From assembly GCA_965218875.1 (NCBI GenBank), contig OZ244707.1, forward strand, positions 2,790,001 to 2,854,000: a stretch of DNA of 64,000 nucleotides. The letters run 5' to 3'. Source of the DNA: CBDCMJ01 sp965218875 (lineage in GTDB: Bacteria; Chloroflexota; Dehalococcoidia; Lucifugimonadales; UBA3495). The notes under the pieces were generated by a model. The model did not search any database, was not told the origin of the DNA, and saw only the letters and a program-made list of their open reading frames with translations. This document shows positions 1 through 7,261 of this stretch, one piece after another. Positions within the stretch are counted from its first letter, which is position 1; the number at the start of each line of letters is the position of its first letter. Made by a program: the position numbers and the translations under genes.

Positions 1-295
1 CGGTGGCGGCCTGGCTCAGGGGCGCCCGGCCCAGGTTGGTGTGGATGATCACCCCGGTGGCGTTGATCACGGGACGAGGCTCTACCCGGGCCACCAATTG
101 GACCTGATGGTTGACGGCTTGGGCCAGTTCCAAGGCCGACGGCGCGGCGTCACCCTGCCGGACACGCTTGCGGGCTTGGTCCAGCTCCCGCCGCACCAGG
201 CCAACCAGCCACTCCCGGCTGTAAGACTCGGCCACCCCGGCCACCGGGCCGGCGCCGAGAACGCTGTCCACGCTGGGGAGGTCGCGAAAGGGCAT
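1..295 (-). CDS. selA: L-seryl-tRNA(Sec) selenium transferase, N-terminal part (cut by window edge)
   Basis: SelA is the PLP enzyme that converts seryl-tRNA(Sec) to selenocysteinyl-tRNA(Sec) using selenophosphate. Only the first 98 codons are inside the window; the gene runs off the left edge. The visible protein starts MPFRDLPSVDSVL, continues through an Arg-rich helical stretch (VRRELDQARKRV) and reaches the family signature near residues 77-95 (PRPVINATGVIIHTNLGRAP), typical of the SelA N-terminal domain just before the PLP fold. The ATG at 293-295 gives the usual family N-terminus; GGA lies about 8 bases upstream. It has company: selD, the selenophosphate synthetase gene, is at 43.2 kb with its own UGA codon. 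Identification rests on the signature motif and is strong despite truncation. Confidence 0.9.
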   Translation of the reverse strand, partial: MPFRDLPSVDSVLGAGPVAGVAESYSREWLVGLVRRELDQARKRVRQGDAAPSALELAQAVNHQVQLVARVEPRPVINATGVIIHTNLGRAPLSQAAT

Positions 296-644
296 CAGTC
301 CATCCGTCAGTCAGTTCGGAATCGCGCTCTGCAGGGTCGAAACGGGCTGTATTTTAACACGACGGCCCCGGGGAAAGGCCGGCGGCCGCGGCAAGCCCAA
401 CGGGTGCAGTGCAGCGGGTTGCGGGGCGAGAAGGCGGAGGTGTGATAAATTGGTTGGCGCGGCGCTACGGCCGCCAGTGATCGGGTCGACGGGCGGTGCC
501 GGCAGGGGAACGATCGGGCGGCGCGGCGCATACTATCTCGTAGCACGTGGCTAAAGGGATGGGCGGTCCCATAAAAGCACGCCCGCCCCCGGCGGACCAC
601 GTTCACCCGATATGGCACCCGATATTGTTTTCGGAGGTGGCAAG
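296..644. other. Divergent intergenic region between selA and the SIMPL lipoprotein gene
   Basis: This 349-base stretch separates two divergent genes and must hold both promoters. I see the extended -10 for selA at 351-359 and the ribosome-binding site of the lipoprotein gene at 633-640. No RNA gene or further ORF with credible coding character is visible. Confidence 0.5.
351..359 (-). promoter_or_regulatory. Possible extended -10 promoter for selA
   Basis: On the minus strand TGT precedes TAAAAT (-10) about 55 bases upstream of the selA start. No convincing -35 is seen. Several other genes here have the same TGN-TATAAT style of extended -10. Confidence 0.3.
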
Positions 645-1580
645 ATGACGCTGGCGATGACCAAGGCCAAGCTCCTGGTAATTGTGGCGGCGGCCGCGCT
701 GGCGGTGCTGGGGCTGGCGGCCTGCGCGTCCGGGGAGGCCCAGGCGCCCACCGCCCCGCCGGCGGCCGGCACGGCGGAAGCCAAACCGGCCGACTCTCAA
801 CTCGCTGACGCGCTCCTGCAATCGCTGCAAAGCTACGGCAACTCGGGGCGAAGCCAGGGGATCTGGGTAGAGGGTGTGGGAGAGGCCGCGGCAACGCCGG
901 ACCTCGCCATCCTGGACCTAGGCGTCGAGGCCTTCGCCGGTACGGTAGCGGAAGCCCGCCGCGACGGCGCCGCCGCCATGAGCCGTATTCTGGAAGTGAT
1001 CGTCGCCAGGGGAATCGAGGACCGGGACGTTCAGACCAGGTATTTCAACATCGACGCCAGGTACACCACCATCGAGAAGGCCGTATGCCCCGATGCCGCG
1101 CAACCCCAGCCGGAGGGCTTGCCGCCCCAGCTCCCAGGTAGTCCGGTTGGCGATTGTGTAATAGAGCGGCAGAGGATCATTCTTGGCTATAACCTCAACA
1201 ACCACGTGAGCGTAAGAGTCCGAGACCTGGAGTCCATCGGAGAAGTCATCGACGAGGTGACCGAGGCCGGGGGCGACCTGGTCCGGTTCCAGGGCGTCAG
1301 GTTCTCCATTGAGGACACCAAGGCTCTGAACGACCTGGCCCGGGCCGCCGCGGTCGAGGACTTAGTAGCCAAGGCCCGCCATATCGCCGGTCTCTCCGGA
1401 GTCGAGTTGGGCCGGCTGCTGCACATCCGCGAGTCCGGCGGAAATTTCATAAGCCAAGGCGCGCGATTAGAGTCGGCACTCATGGATTCGGCCGCGGCGT
1501 CAACTCCCGTGCAAGCAGGAGAGTTGACTGTCACCGTGACCTTGCACGCCGAGTTCGCCATCGCCCCGGGGGAGCAATAG
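645..1580 (+). CDS. SIMPL (DUF541) domain lipoprotein
   Basis: Predicted secreted lipoprotein of 311 residues with a SIMPL/DUF541 domain, the family that includes E. coli YggE; its molecular function is poorly known, with links to oxidative stress and periplasmic assembly. A Lys-containing N-terminus is followed by a hydrophobic helix and the lipobox LGLAAC near residues 22-27, then an Ala/Pro-rich linker. The SIMPL domain follows: GIWVEGVGEAAATPDLAILDLGVE, the RDVQTRYFNIDARYT strand region, and the C-terminal AAVEDLVAKARHIAGLSGVELG region. The ATG at 645 has a strong GGAGGTGG 4 bases upstream; the ATG at 612 in the same frame has no such site. It stands alone, facing away from selA. Confidence 0.85.
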   Translation: MTLAMTKAKLLVIVAAAALAVLGLAACASGEAQAPTAPPAAGTAEAKPADSQLADALLQSLQSYGNSGRSQGIWVEGVGEAAATPDLAILDLGVEAFAGTVAEARRDGAAAMSRILEVIVARGIEDRDVQTRYFNIDARYTTIEKAVCPDAAQPQPEGLPPQLPGSPVGDCVIERQRIILGYNLNNHVSVRVRDLESIGEVIDEVTEAGGDLVRFQGVRFSIEDTKALNDLARAAAVEDLVAKARHIAGLSGVELGRLLHIRESGGNFISQGARLESALMDSAAASTPVQAGELTVTVTLHAEFAIAPGEQ

Positions 1581-1750
1581 CCCCGGGTTACGCCCGCCGT
1601 CTACCGGGGAAAGCCTGGGTCATACGCTTGCGGTTGGGAGGGCGGCTGCTTTGATTCGGGGACCGCTGAACGGCGTGTTCGGCGGCCCCACTCAGGCTCG
1701 ACGATCACCGTAAGCGGCGCCAGGAGGCAGGGGAGTCGCGTCTTCAATAG

Positions 1751-1864
1751 TGTCATGCTGAGCGAAGTCGAAGAATCTAAACTGGTACCCAGCAATCTTG
1801 TCTTGGGCCCCAAACCAGGACTTGCCTCGACGATTTTAGACTCTTCGCCAAGCTCAGGGCGACA
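1751..1864. repeat. REP/MITE-like inverted repeat element, copy 1
   Basis: The left arm (TGTCATGCTGAGCGAAGTCG, continuing to TCTAAA at about 1781) is the imperfect reverse complement of the right arm ending CTCAGGGCGACA at 1864. The arms are about 30 bases with roughly 50 bases between them. The TGTCA..CTGAGC..GAAGA core recurs at least five times elsewhere in the window, so this is a dispersed family. Confidence 0.75.
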
Positions 1865-1943
1865 TACCTTCTTTACCCAGGGTGACATGTCTTCTTTGTC
1901 AAAGGGTGACATGCCTTCTCTGCCCAGGAGCTTTGGGTCGATT

Positions 1944-2064
1944 GGGAGATAATTAAGACGTGATTGCCATGGCACAAGGCGGCGCCCTCTGCGGCTGGGA
2001 GATAGCTACCGAGCCCCACCCGGCCTGGATCCCCTCCTGCGGGTCCTCTTGCGGGTGGGAGATA
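1944..2064 (+). repeat. Three direct GGGAGATA repeats upstream of ribD
   Basis: GGGAGATA occurs at 1944-1951, 1997-2004 and 2057-2064. The last two copies sit in similar surroundings (CTCTGCGGCT / CTCTTGCGGGT before, G after) and are exactly 60 bases apart. They lie 74-190 bases upstream of the ribD start. A regulatory role is possible but untested; they may simply be decayed duplications. Confidence 0.4.
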
Positions 2065-2137
2065 GGGTTGTTAAAATTCACTTCCCGACTCGGGGGCGCC
2101 AGGCGATAGTGCCCGCCCGCCGGCAGGGAAGGCAGCC

Positions 2138-3235
2138 ATGAGCCACATGGAAAAAGCCGCCAGCTTGGCCCGCAGCGTTTTAGGCTCCACCAGCCCCAAC
2201 CCGGCGGTGGGCGCCGTGGTGGTCAAAGACGGTGTGGAGGTAGGCTGGGGAGCAACCCGCCCTCCGGGTGAAAGCCATGCCGAGATTGGCGCGCTGCAGC
2301 AGGCGGGACCGGCCTCTCGAGGTTCCACTCTGTACACCACCCTGGAGCCTTGCTGCATCCACGGCCGCACTCCCCCTTGCACCGGGGCCATCATCGAGGC
2401 CGGCGTGGCGGAAGTCCGCGTAGCCGCCATCGACCCCAACCCTAAGGTCTCCGGCAGGGGCTGCGAGGAGCTCCGATCTGCCGGCGTCCGGGTGGTGATA
2501 CAGCGAGAGCCCGAAAACATCGATGAGCTCTATGAAGCCTTCTCCAAACACGTGAACACCGGGACGCCCTTCGTCAAGGCCAAGTTTGCCATGAGCCTGG
2601 ACGGAAAAATCGCCACCCGCACCGGGCACTCGAAGTGGGTCACCGGGACGGAGTCTCGCCAGATGGTCCAGGAAATGCGGCGGCAGTGCGACGCCGTGCT
2701 GGTAGGGGTCAACACCGTGCTGGCCGACGATCCCCTGCTAACGGTTAGAGACTCCTCGGGAAACCCCTCTCCCCGGCAGCCGCGGCGAGTGGTGGCCGAC
2801 AGCCGTTGCCGGACTTCTCCAGATGCCCAAATCCTGAGACAGCCCGGAGAAACCCTAATAGCCTGCGCCGATACGGCTGACGCGGGGAAGGTCCAGGACC
2901 TGGAGAAGGCGGGGGCCAACGTGCTCCGGGTCCGTACGCAACACGACGGCCGCTTGGACCTTGGGGAGTTGCTGGACGAGCTGGGCCGCGGGGGCGTCGT
3001 GAGCCTGCTGGTGGAAGGGGGAGGCTCGGTGCTGGGCGCGATGTTCGACCGGGGAATGGTGGACAAGGTGTACGCCTTCATAGCGCCGGTGATAGTGGGC
3101 GGGGAGGGCGCTCCGTCGCCCGTCGAAGGCCGGGGAGCAGCTACCATGGACGCGGCGTGGCGGCTCAACCGGTCCCGGCTTGAGCCCATTGGCCCGGACT
3201 GGTTGATAATCGGCTATCCGGCCGCGGGGAGTTGA
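2138..3235 (+). CDS. ribD: Bifunctional riboflavin deaminase-reductase RibD
   Basis: Catalyses two successive steps of riboflavin synthesis: deamination of the pyrimidine intermediate, then NADPH-dependent reduction of its ribose side chain. The N-terminal deaminase domain (about residues 1-145) has the zinc site HAEIGAL and EPCCIHGRTPPC. The C-terminal reductase domain (about 147-360) begins FVKAKFAMSLDGKIA and has the GVNTVLADDPLLTVR substrate-binding segment and the late LLVEGGGSVLG motif. The 365-residue length is normal for the family. It is first in the ribD-ribE-ribBA operon, one base from ribE. ribH (lumazine synthase) is not in this cluster. Confidence 0.96.
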   Translation: MSHMEKAASLARSVLGSTSPNPAVGAVVVKDGVEVGWGATRPPGESHAEIGALQQAGPASRGSTLYTTLEPCCIHGRTPPCTGAIIEAGVAEVRVAAIDPNPKVSGRGCEELRSAGVRVVIQREPENIDELYEAFSKHVNTGTPFVKAKFAMSLDGKIATRTGHSKWVTGTESRQMVQEMRRQCDAVLVGVNTVLADDPLLTVRDSSGNPSPRQPRRVVADSRCRTSPDAQILRQPGETLIACADTADAGKVQDLEKAGANVLRVRTQHDGRLDLGELLDELGRGGVVSLLVEGGGSVLGAMFDRGMVDKVYAFIAPVIVGGEGAPSPVEGRGAATMDAAWRLNRSRLEPIGPDWLIIGYPAAGS

Positions 3236-3236
3236 A

Positions 3237-3842
3237 TTGTTTACCGGGATCGTCGAAGAAATCGGGACCGTAGCTGTCTTGGAAGCCTATCGGATGCGGG
3301 TGCGGGCCGAGCGGGTCATGGAGGACCTGAAATTGGGGGACAGTATAGCGGTCAATGGCGCGTGCCTGACCGCGGTCGCCCTGGGAGACGGGGAATTCGA
3401 CGTCGATCTTTCCCCGGAAACACTGCGGCGCACCTCCATAGGCGAGCTAAGCCCGGGCAAGGCGGTGAACTTAGAGCGGCCCCTGGGGGTGACCGACCGG
3501 CTGGGCGGCCACATAGTCCAGGGTCACGTGGACGCCGCCGGGCGCATCAGTTCCTCCAAACCCGAGGGTGATTGCCACGTCGTACGGGTCAGAAGTCCCA
3601 AGCGCATGATGCCCTACATTGTGGAGAAGGGTTTCATCGCAGTTGACGGCATTAGTCTGACCGTGGTAAAAAAGGATACTTCCTCTTTCACACTATCTAT
3701 CATACCCTTCACAATGAAGAACACGAACCTTAAAGAGAAGGGGCCCGGAGACCGCGTCAACCTGGAATTCGACATCGTCGCCAAGTACATCGAGAGTCTC
3801 CTGGGGAAACAGCCGGAACTGTCGCAAGGAAAGGACACCTAG
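3237..3842 (+). CDS. ribE: Riboflavin synthase alpha chain
   Basis: Dismutates two 6,7-dimethyl-8-ribityllumazine molecules into riboflavin and the pyrimidine precursor. The 201-residue protein has the two internally similar lumazine-binding barrels: the first opens with the hallmark MFTGIVEEIG and has NGACLTAV, the second opens GGHIVQGHVDAAG and has DGISLTVV. The start is TTG at 3237, one base after the ribD stop, which implies translational coupling; the MFTGIVE start is invariant in the family, so the TTG is convincing. The C-terminus (NLEFDIVAKYIESLL) is typical. Confidence 0.96.
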   Translation: MFTGIVEEIGTVAVLEAYRMRVRAERVMEDLKLGDSIAVNGACLTAVALGDGEFDVDLSPETLRRTSIGELSPGKAVNLERPLGVTDRLGGHIVQGHVDAAGRISSSKPEGDCHVVRVRSPKRMMPYIVEKGFIAVDGISLTVVKKDTSSFTLSIIPFTMKNTNLKEKGPGDRVNLEFDIVAKYIESLLGKQPELSQGKDT

Positions 3843-3856
3843 GGAAGGACAATAAT

Positions 3857-5062
3857 ATGCCTCTGTGCAGCCTAGAAGAAGCCCTAGACGATCTGAAGAG
3901 AGGCAAATTTGTCATTGTAGTAGACGACGAGGGGCGGGAAAACGAGGGCGACCTGGTCATGGCCGCCGAGATGGTCACGACTGACGCGGTGAACTTCATG
4001 GTCACTCACGCCCGGGGGCTGCTGTGCATGCCGATGACGGGCGAGAGGCTGGACGAACTGGAAATCCCGCTGATGACCACCCGCAACCCGGCGGGCAAAC
4101 ACCAGACCGCCTTCACCATGTCGGTGGACTACAAGAAGGGCACCACCACGGGCATCTCCGCCGGGGACCGTGCCGGCACCATCCAGGCCCTGATCGACCC
4201 TAACGCCCAGCCGGAAGAGTTCATGCGGCCGGGCCACCTGTTCCCCCTGCGCTACCATCCGGGCGGTGTGCTGGCCCGGGCCGGACACACCGAGGCCGTC
4301 GTCGATCTCTGCAACGTGGCGGGAATGTACCCCGCCGGGGTGGTGTGCGAGATCATGAACGAAGACGGCACCATGTCCAGAATGTCGGACCTGGAGATAT
4401 TCGCCGAGGTCCACAGCCTCAAGATTCTTAGCATCGCCCAGATTATTGCCCACCGCCAGCGCACCGAACGGTTGATCGACAAAGTTGCCGAGGCGCGCCT
4501 GCCCACCAAGTACGGCAAGTTCACCGCCATCGCGTACAAGAGCAAGGTGGACGTGGGCGAGCACATAGCCATGACCATCGGGCAATGGGACGCGGAACAG
4601 CCGGTGCTGGTGCGGATCCACAGCGAGTGCCTGACCGGAGACGTCTTCGGCAGCGTGCGTTGCGACTGCGGCGAACAGATCGAAATGTCCCTGAAGACCC
4701 TGGCCAAAGAGGGCTCCGGGGTCTTCCTGTACATGCGGCAGGAAGGCCGCGGCATCGGACTGCACAACAAGATAAAGGCCTATTCGCTGCAGGACGACGG
4801 CCTGGATACCGTGGACGCCAACAAGTCGTTGGGCTTCGAGCCGGACCTGCGGCACTACGGCGTGGGCGCCCAGATTCTCCTGGACCTGGGGGTGCGCAAG
4901 CTGCGGCTGCTGACCAACAACCCGCGCAAGGTAGTGGGTCTCACGGGGTTCGACCTGGAGATCGTGGAACGGGTCCCCGTGGAGACGGAGGCCACCGACG
5001 AAAACCGGGCCTACCTGCAGACCAAGAAGGCGCGCATGGGCCACATGCTGGGCAACTGCTGA
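3857..5062 (+). CDS. ribBA: Bifunctional 3,4-DHBP synthase / GTP cyclohydrolase II
   Basis: Supplies both branches of riboflavin synthesis. The RibB half (about residues 1-205) makes 3,4-dihydroxy-2-butanone 4-phosphate from ribulose 5-phosphate and shows DDEGRENEGDL, the YHPGGVLARAGHTEAVVDL segment and CEIMNEDG. The RibA half (about 206-401) opens the GTP ring and has the zinc motif C-x10-C-x-C (CLTGDVFGSVRCDCG), the catalytic MRQEGRGIGL and the LLTNNPRKV signature. The 401-residue length is normal. It follows ribE by 14 bases and ends the operon at a strong hairpin shared with convergent prfB. Confidence 0.96.
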   Translation: MPLCSLEEALDDLKRGKFVIVVDDEGRENEGDLVMAAEMVTTDAVNFMVTHARGLLCMPMTGERLDELEIPLMTTRNPAGKHQTAFTMSVDYKKGTTTGISAGDRAGTIQALIDPNAQPEEFMRPGHLFPLRYHPGGVLARAGHTEAVVDLCNVAGMYPAGVVCEIMNEDGTMSRMSDLEIFAEVHSLKILSIAQIIAHRQRTERLIDKVAEARLPTKYGKFTAIAYKSKVDVGEHIAMTIGQWDAEQPVLVRIHSECLTGDVFGSVRCDCGEQIEMSLKTLAKEGSGVFLYMRQEGRGIGLHNKIKAYSLQDDGLDTVDANKSLGFEPDLRHYGVGAQILLDLGVRKLRLLTNNPRKVVGLTGFDLEIVERVPVETEATDENRAYLQTKKARMGHMLGNC

Positions 5063-5108
5063 TACGCCAACACCCGCTCCCAGGGGCGGCGGCTACGAAC
5101 CCAAGACG

Positions 5109-5134
5109 CAGGGGCGGGTCTAGACCCGCCCCTG
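5109..5134. terminator. Hairpin terminator between ribBA and prfB
   Basis: The arms CAGGGGCGGGT and ACCCGCCCCTG are perfectly complementary, with a four-base CTAG loop. It lies between the convergent ribBA and prfB genes and overlaps the prfB stop codon, so it could act on both transcripts. T runs are weak on both sides. Confidence 0.6.
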
Positions 5135-6239
5135 TCGTATTTCCGGTCCCAGCTTCCACAGCAGGTAAGCCCGGATAAACTCCTCCAGGTCCCCGTCCAA
5201 GACCCTCTCCGGACTGCCGCTCTGGTAGTTGGTGCGGTGGTCTTTTACCGACTTGTAGGGGTGCAGGACGTAGCTGCGGATTTGGTTGCCCCACTCGGGA
5301 GTCAACCGCTCCCCGCGCAGCTTGGCCAGCTGTTCGGCCCGCTGCTCGTTCTGACGGGCCAACAGCCTGGCCCGCAGAATACGCATGGCGAATTCGCGGT
5401 TTTGGTGCTGGGACCGCTCGTTTTGGCAGCTTATGACCAGGCCCGTGGGCAGGTGGGTCAGGCGCACCGCCGAAGCCACTTTCTGAACATTTTGCCCACC
5501 TGGTCCGCTGGACCTGAAGGTGTCCATCTTTATGTCTTCCGGACGCACGGGCACCTCGGCCTCTTCCTCAGACGCGGGCATGACCTCCACCACGGCGAAA
5601 GAGGTGTGGCGGAGATGGTTGGGATCGAAGGGAGAGAGGCGCACCAACCGGTGCACGCCCCTTTCGGCGCCAAGGTAGCCGTAGGAGTAAGCTCCGCCGA
5701 CCTCTATGGTGGTGCTGCGAAGCCCGGCCTCGTCGCCGTAGGCCAAGTCCATCACCTGGACGGGCCGGTCCTGGGTCTCGCCCCATCTCAGGTACATCCG
5801 CATCAGCATCTCGGTCCAGTCTTGGGAGTCGGTGCCGCCGGCTCCGGCGTGCACCGTAACGATGGCCGACCTGTCGTCGTAGGGTCCGGACAGGGTTACA
5901 TTAAATTCCTCCCGGCTGACGATAGCGGCGATTTCATCGGCTTCCGTCCGCAGTTGGTCTTCCAGGGAGTCGTCCTGCTCCTCCAGGGCCAGGCCGACCA
6001 GCTCCAGCAGGGCCTGGCCCCGGCCTTCGATGTCCCGCCAGAGGGATACCGTATCCTTGAGCCGGCCGAGCTGCTGCATCTTGTGTTGCGCCGGTCTCGG
6101 GTCATCCCAGAACCCGGGGGCCGCGGCATCCCTCTCCATTGCCTCGATGGTCTTCTCCTTGCCGGAGAGGTCAAAGACGCTCCACTATGGATTCCACCTT
6201 GACGCAAAGTGTTCTCAGGTCCTGTCGTAGCTGTTCCAT
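5120..6239 (-). CDS. prfB: Peptide chain release factor 2, with programmed +1 frameshift
   Basis: RF2 terminates translation at UGA and UAA. The gene is split between two frames. A short zero-frame ORF (MEQLRQDLRTLCVKVESIVE, then RL) reaches CTT TGA C at 6176-6170; shifting +1 at CTT continues as DLSGKEKTIEAMERDAAAPGFWDD in the long frame. A GGAG Shine-Dalgarno-like sequence sits three bases before CTT, as in the classic RF2 autoregulatory site, where low RF2 lets the ribosome slip past UGA. The long frame carries the stop-codon recognition motif SPF (RLSPFDPN) and the peptidyl-hydrolysis motif GGQ (SSGPGGQNVQK). The total length, about 370 residues, is normal. The ATG at 6239 has GGGAG 13 bases upstream. 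Confidence 0.95.
6170..6176 (-). promoter_or_regulatory. prfB +1 frameshift site CTTTGAC
   Basis: CUU-UGA-C in the prfB message, read on the minus strand, with the Shine-Dalgarno-like GGAG three bases upstream of CUU. The downstream frame resumes at GAC and encodes the rest of RF2. Confidence 0.93.
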
Positions 6240-6299
6240 GACCGGGTTGGACGCTCCCTCAAAAATATTGCCCAGCATTCTCGAGCAATGCTCGGCGTC

Positions 6300-6308
6300 A
6301 TTATAGCA
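6300..6308 (-). promoter_or_regulatory. Extended -10 promoter for prfB
   Basis: TGC-TATAAT on the minus strand, about 60 bases upstream of the prfB start. No -35 match is seen at 17 bases. A near-palindrome GCATTCTCGAGCAATGC (6276-6292) lies just downstream, near the expected start of transcription. Confidence 0.45.
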
Positions 6309-6459
6309 AAGGCCCAAGCCGCGCCCCCCAAGCCCGCCTTCCCATCCGGGTGGTATCATGGCCGCGGCCGCCGCGGGCAAACGAATATCCCCTGGGACAG
6401 AGGTCCGTGCCGACCCACGACTACCCGCCGGCGGGGCAGTCGTCACGGAGAGAGAAGAG

Positions 6460-7077
6460 TTGGATTTGGCCGCGGCCGCACTACTGGGGTTGGGCGCTTA
6501 CGTGCTTGGGTCGTTCCCCACCGGGTACGTGCTGGTGCGCGCGGTCAGGGGGACCGACATCCGGGACGTCGGCGGCGGCAATGTGGGCGCCCTGAACACG
6601 TACCAACAAGTTGGAGCGTGGGGCGGGCTGCTGGTACTGTCGGTGGATGCCGCCAAAGGCGCACTGGCCGCGCTGGCCCCGGGCTGGTCCGGGGCGCCGG
6701 AGTGGACCGTGTTCCTGACCACTCCCCTGGTGGTAGCGGGGCACAACTGGCCGCTATTCATCGGGTTCCGAGGAGGGAAAGGAGCGGCATCCATCCTTGG
6801 AGTCTCTTTGGTGGTCGCGCCGGCGCTAACCCTCATCACCGCCGGGCCGGCAGTCCTGGTTATGCTTCTAGCCCGCAACGTCGTTTGGGGGGCGGCTTTC
6901 GGCTTCGTCATGCTCAACGCGCTGTTGCTGGCTACCGGGCAGGCGCCCGGTATTATCGCGCTGTGCCTCGCGCTCACCTTCCTGGTAACGGCAACCTACT
7001 TGCTGAGTATCAGGGGGCGGATAAGTTCCGACATAAGGGCCCGCCGGTGGCGAAAATTGCTGACCACGCTGGCCTGA
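6460..7077 (+). CDS. plsY: Acyl-phosphate:glycerol-3-phosphate acyltransferase PlsY
   Basis: Membrane enzyme that transfers an acyl group from acyl-phosphate to glycerol 3-phosphate, the first step of phospholipid synthesis. Family motifs are present in order: GSFPTGYVLVR in the first helix, D-I-R followed by GGGNVGALNTYQQVG (usually GSGNxGATN), the second loop GHNWPLFIGFRGGKGAA, and a late TYLLSIRGR. About five hydrophobic segments are visible. I chose the TTG at 6460, preceded by GGAGAGAGAAGAG, because it gives the short N-terminus usual for PlsY. An in-frame ATG at 6358 would add 34 Ala/Gly/Arg-rich residues with no family counterpart. Confidence 0.88.
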   Translation: MDLAAAALLGLGAYVLGSFPTGYVLVRAVRGTDIRDVGGGNVGALNTYQQVGAWGGLLVLSVDAAKGALAALAPGWSGAPEWTVFLTTPLVVAGHNWPLFIGFRGGKGAASILGVSLVVAPALTLITAGPAVLVMLLARNVVWGAAFGFVMLNALLLATGQAPGIIALCLALTFLVTATYLLSIRGRISSDIRARRWRKLLTTLA

Positions 7078-7170
7078 GGTCCCGGCCCGCGGGGACGGCC
7101 GACGCGCCGCCCCCTGGTTCGTTGGCGAGCGCGGGGCGGCAACGGGCCAACCGCGGGCCGGCGCATGGGC

Positions 7171-7176
7171 TATAAT
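7171..7176 (+). promoter_or_regulatory. Possible -10 box upstream of thrS
   Basis: A perfect TATAAT lies 91 bases before the thrS start, with no clear -35. A T-box leader, common upstream of aminoacyl-tRNA synthetase genes in some phyla, was looked for and its conserved core was not found. Confidence 0.35.
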
Positions 7177-7261
7177 GTAGGCCAATCCCGGTCGGCGCAC
7201 ACCAAGGGCGGCCACCATACGCTCGCCTCCCCAACGCCGACCACACTTAGCAGGTCTCATC

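Larger units (their letters stand above)
1581..2137. other. Intergenic region upstream of the riboflavin operon
   Basis: 557 bases without a gene. It holds a REP/MITE-like inverted repeat (1751-1864), two copies of GGGTGACATG just after it, and three spaced copies of GGGAGATA (1944, 1997, 2057). I looked for an FMN riboswitch upstream of ribD and found no match to its conserved core. The ribD ribosome-binding site, GGGAAGG, is near 2125-2131. Confidence 0.5.

Noticed and set aside
1980..2137. FMN riboswitch before ribD
   Set aside because: The conserved RFN core and closing stems are not visible in the leader.
7078..7261. T-box leader before thrS, and likewise before trpS (61219-61456)
   Set aside because: No AGGGTGGNACCGCG-like core was found in either leader.
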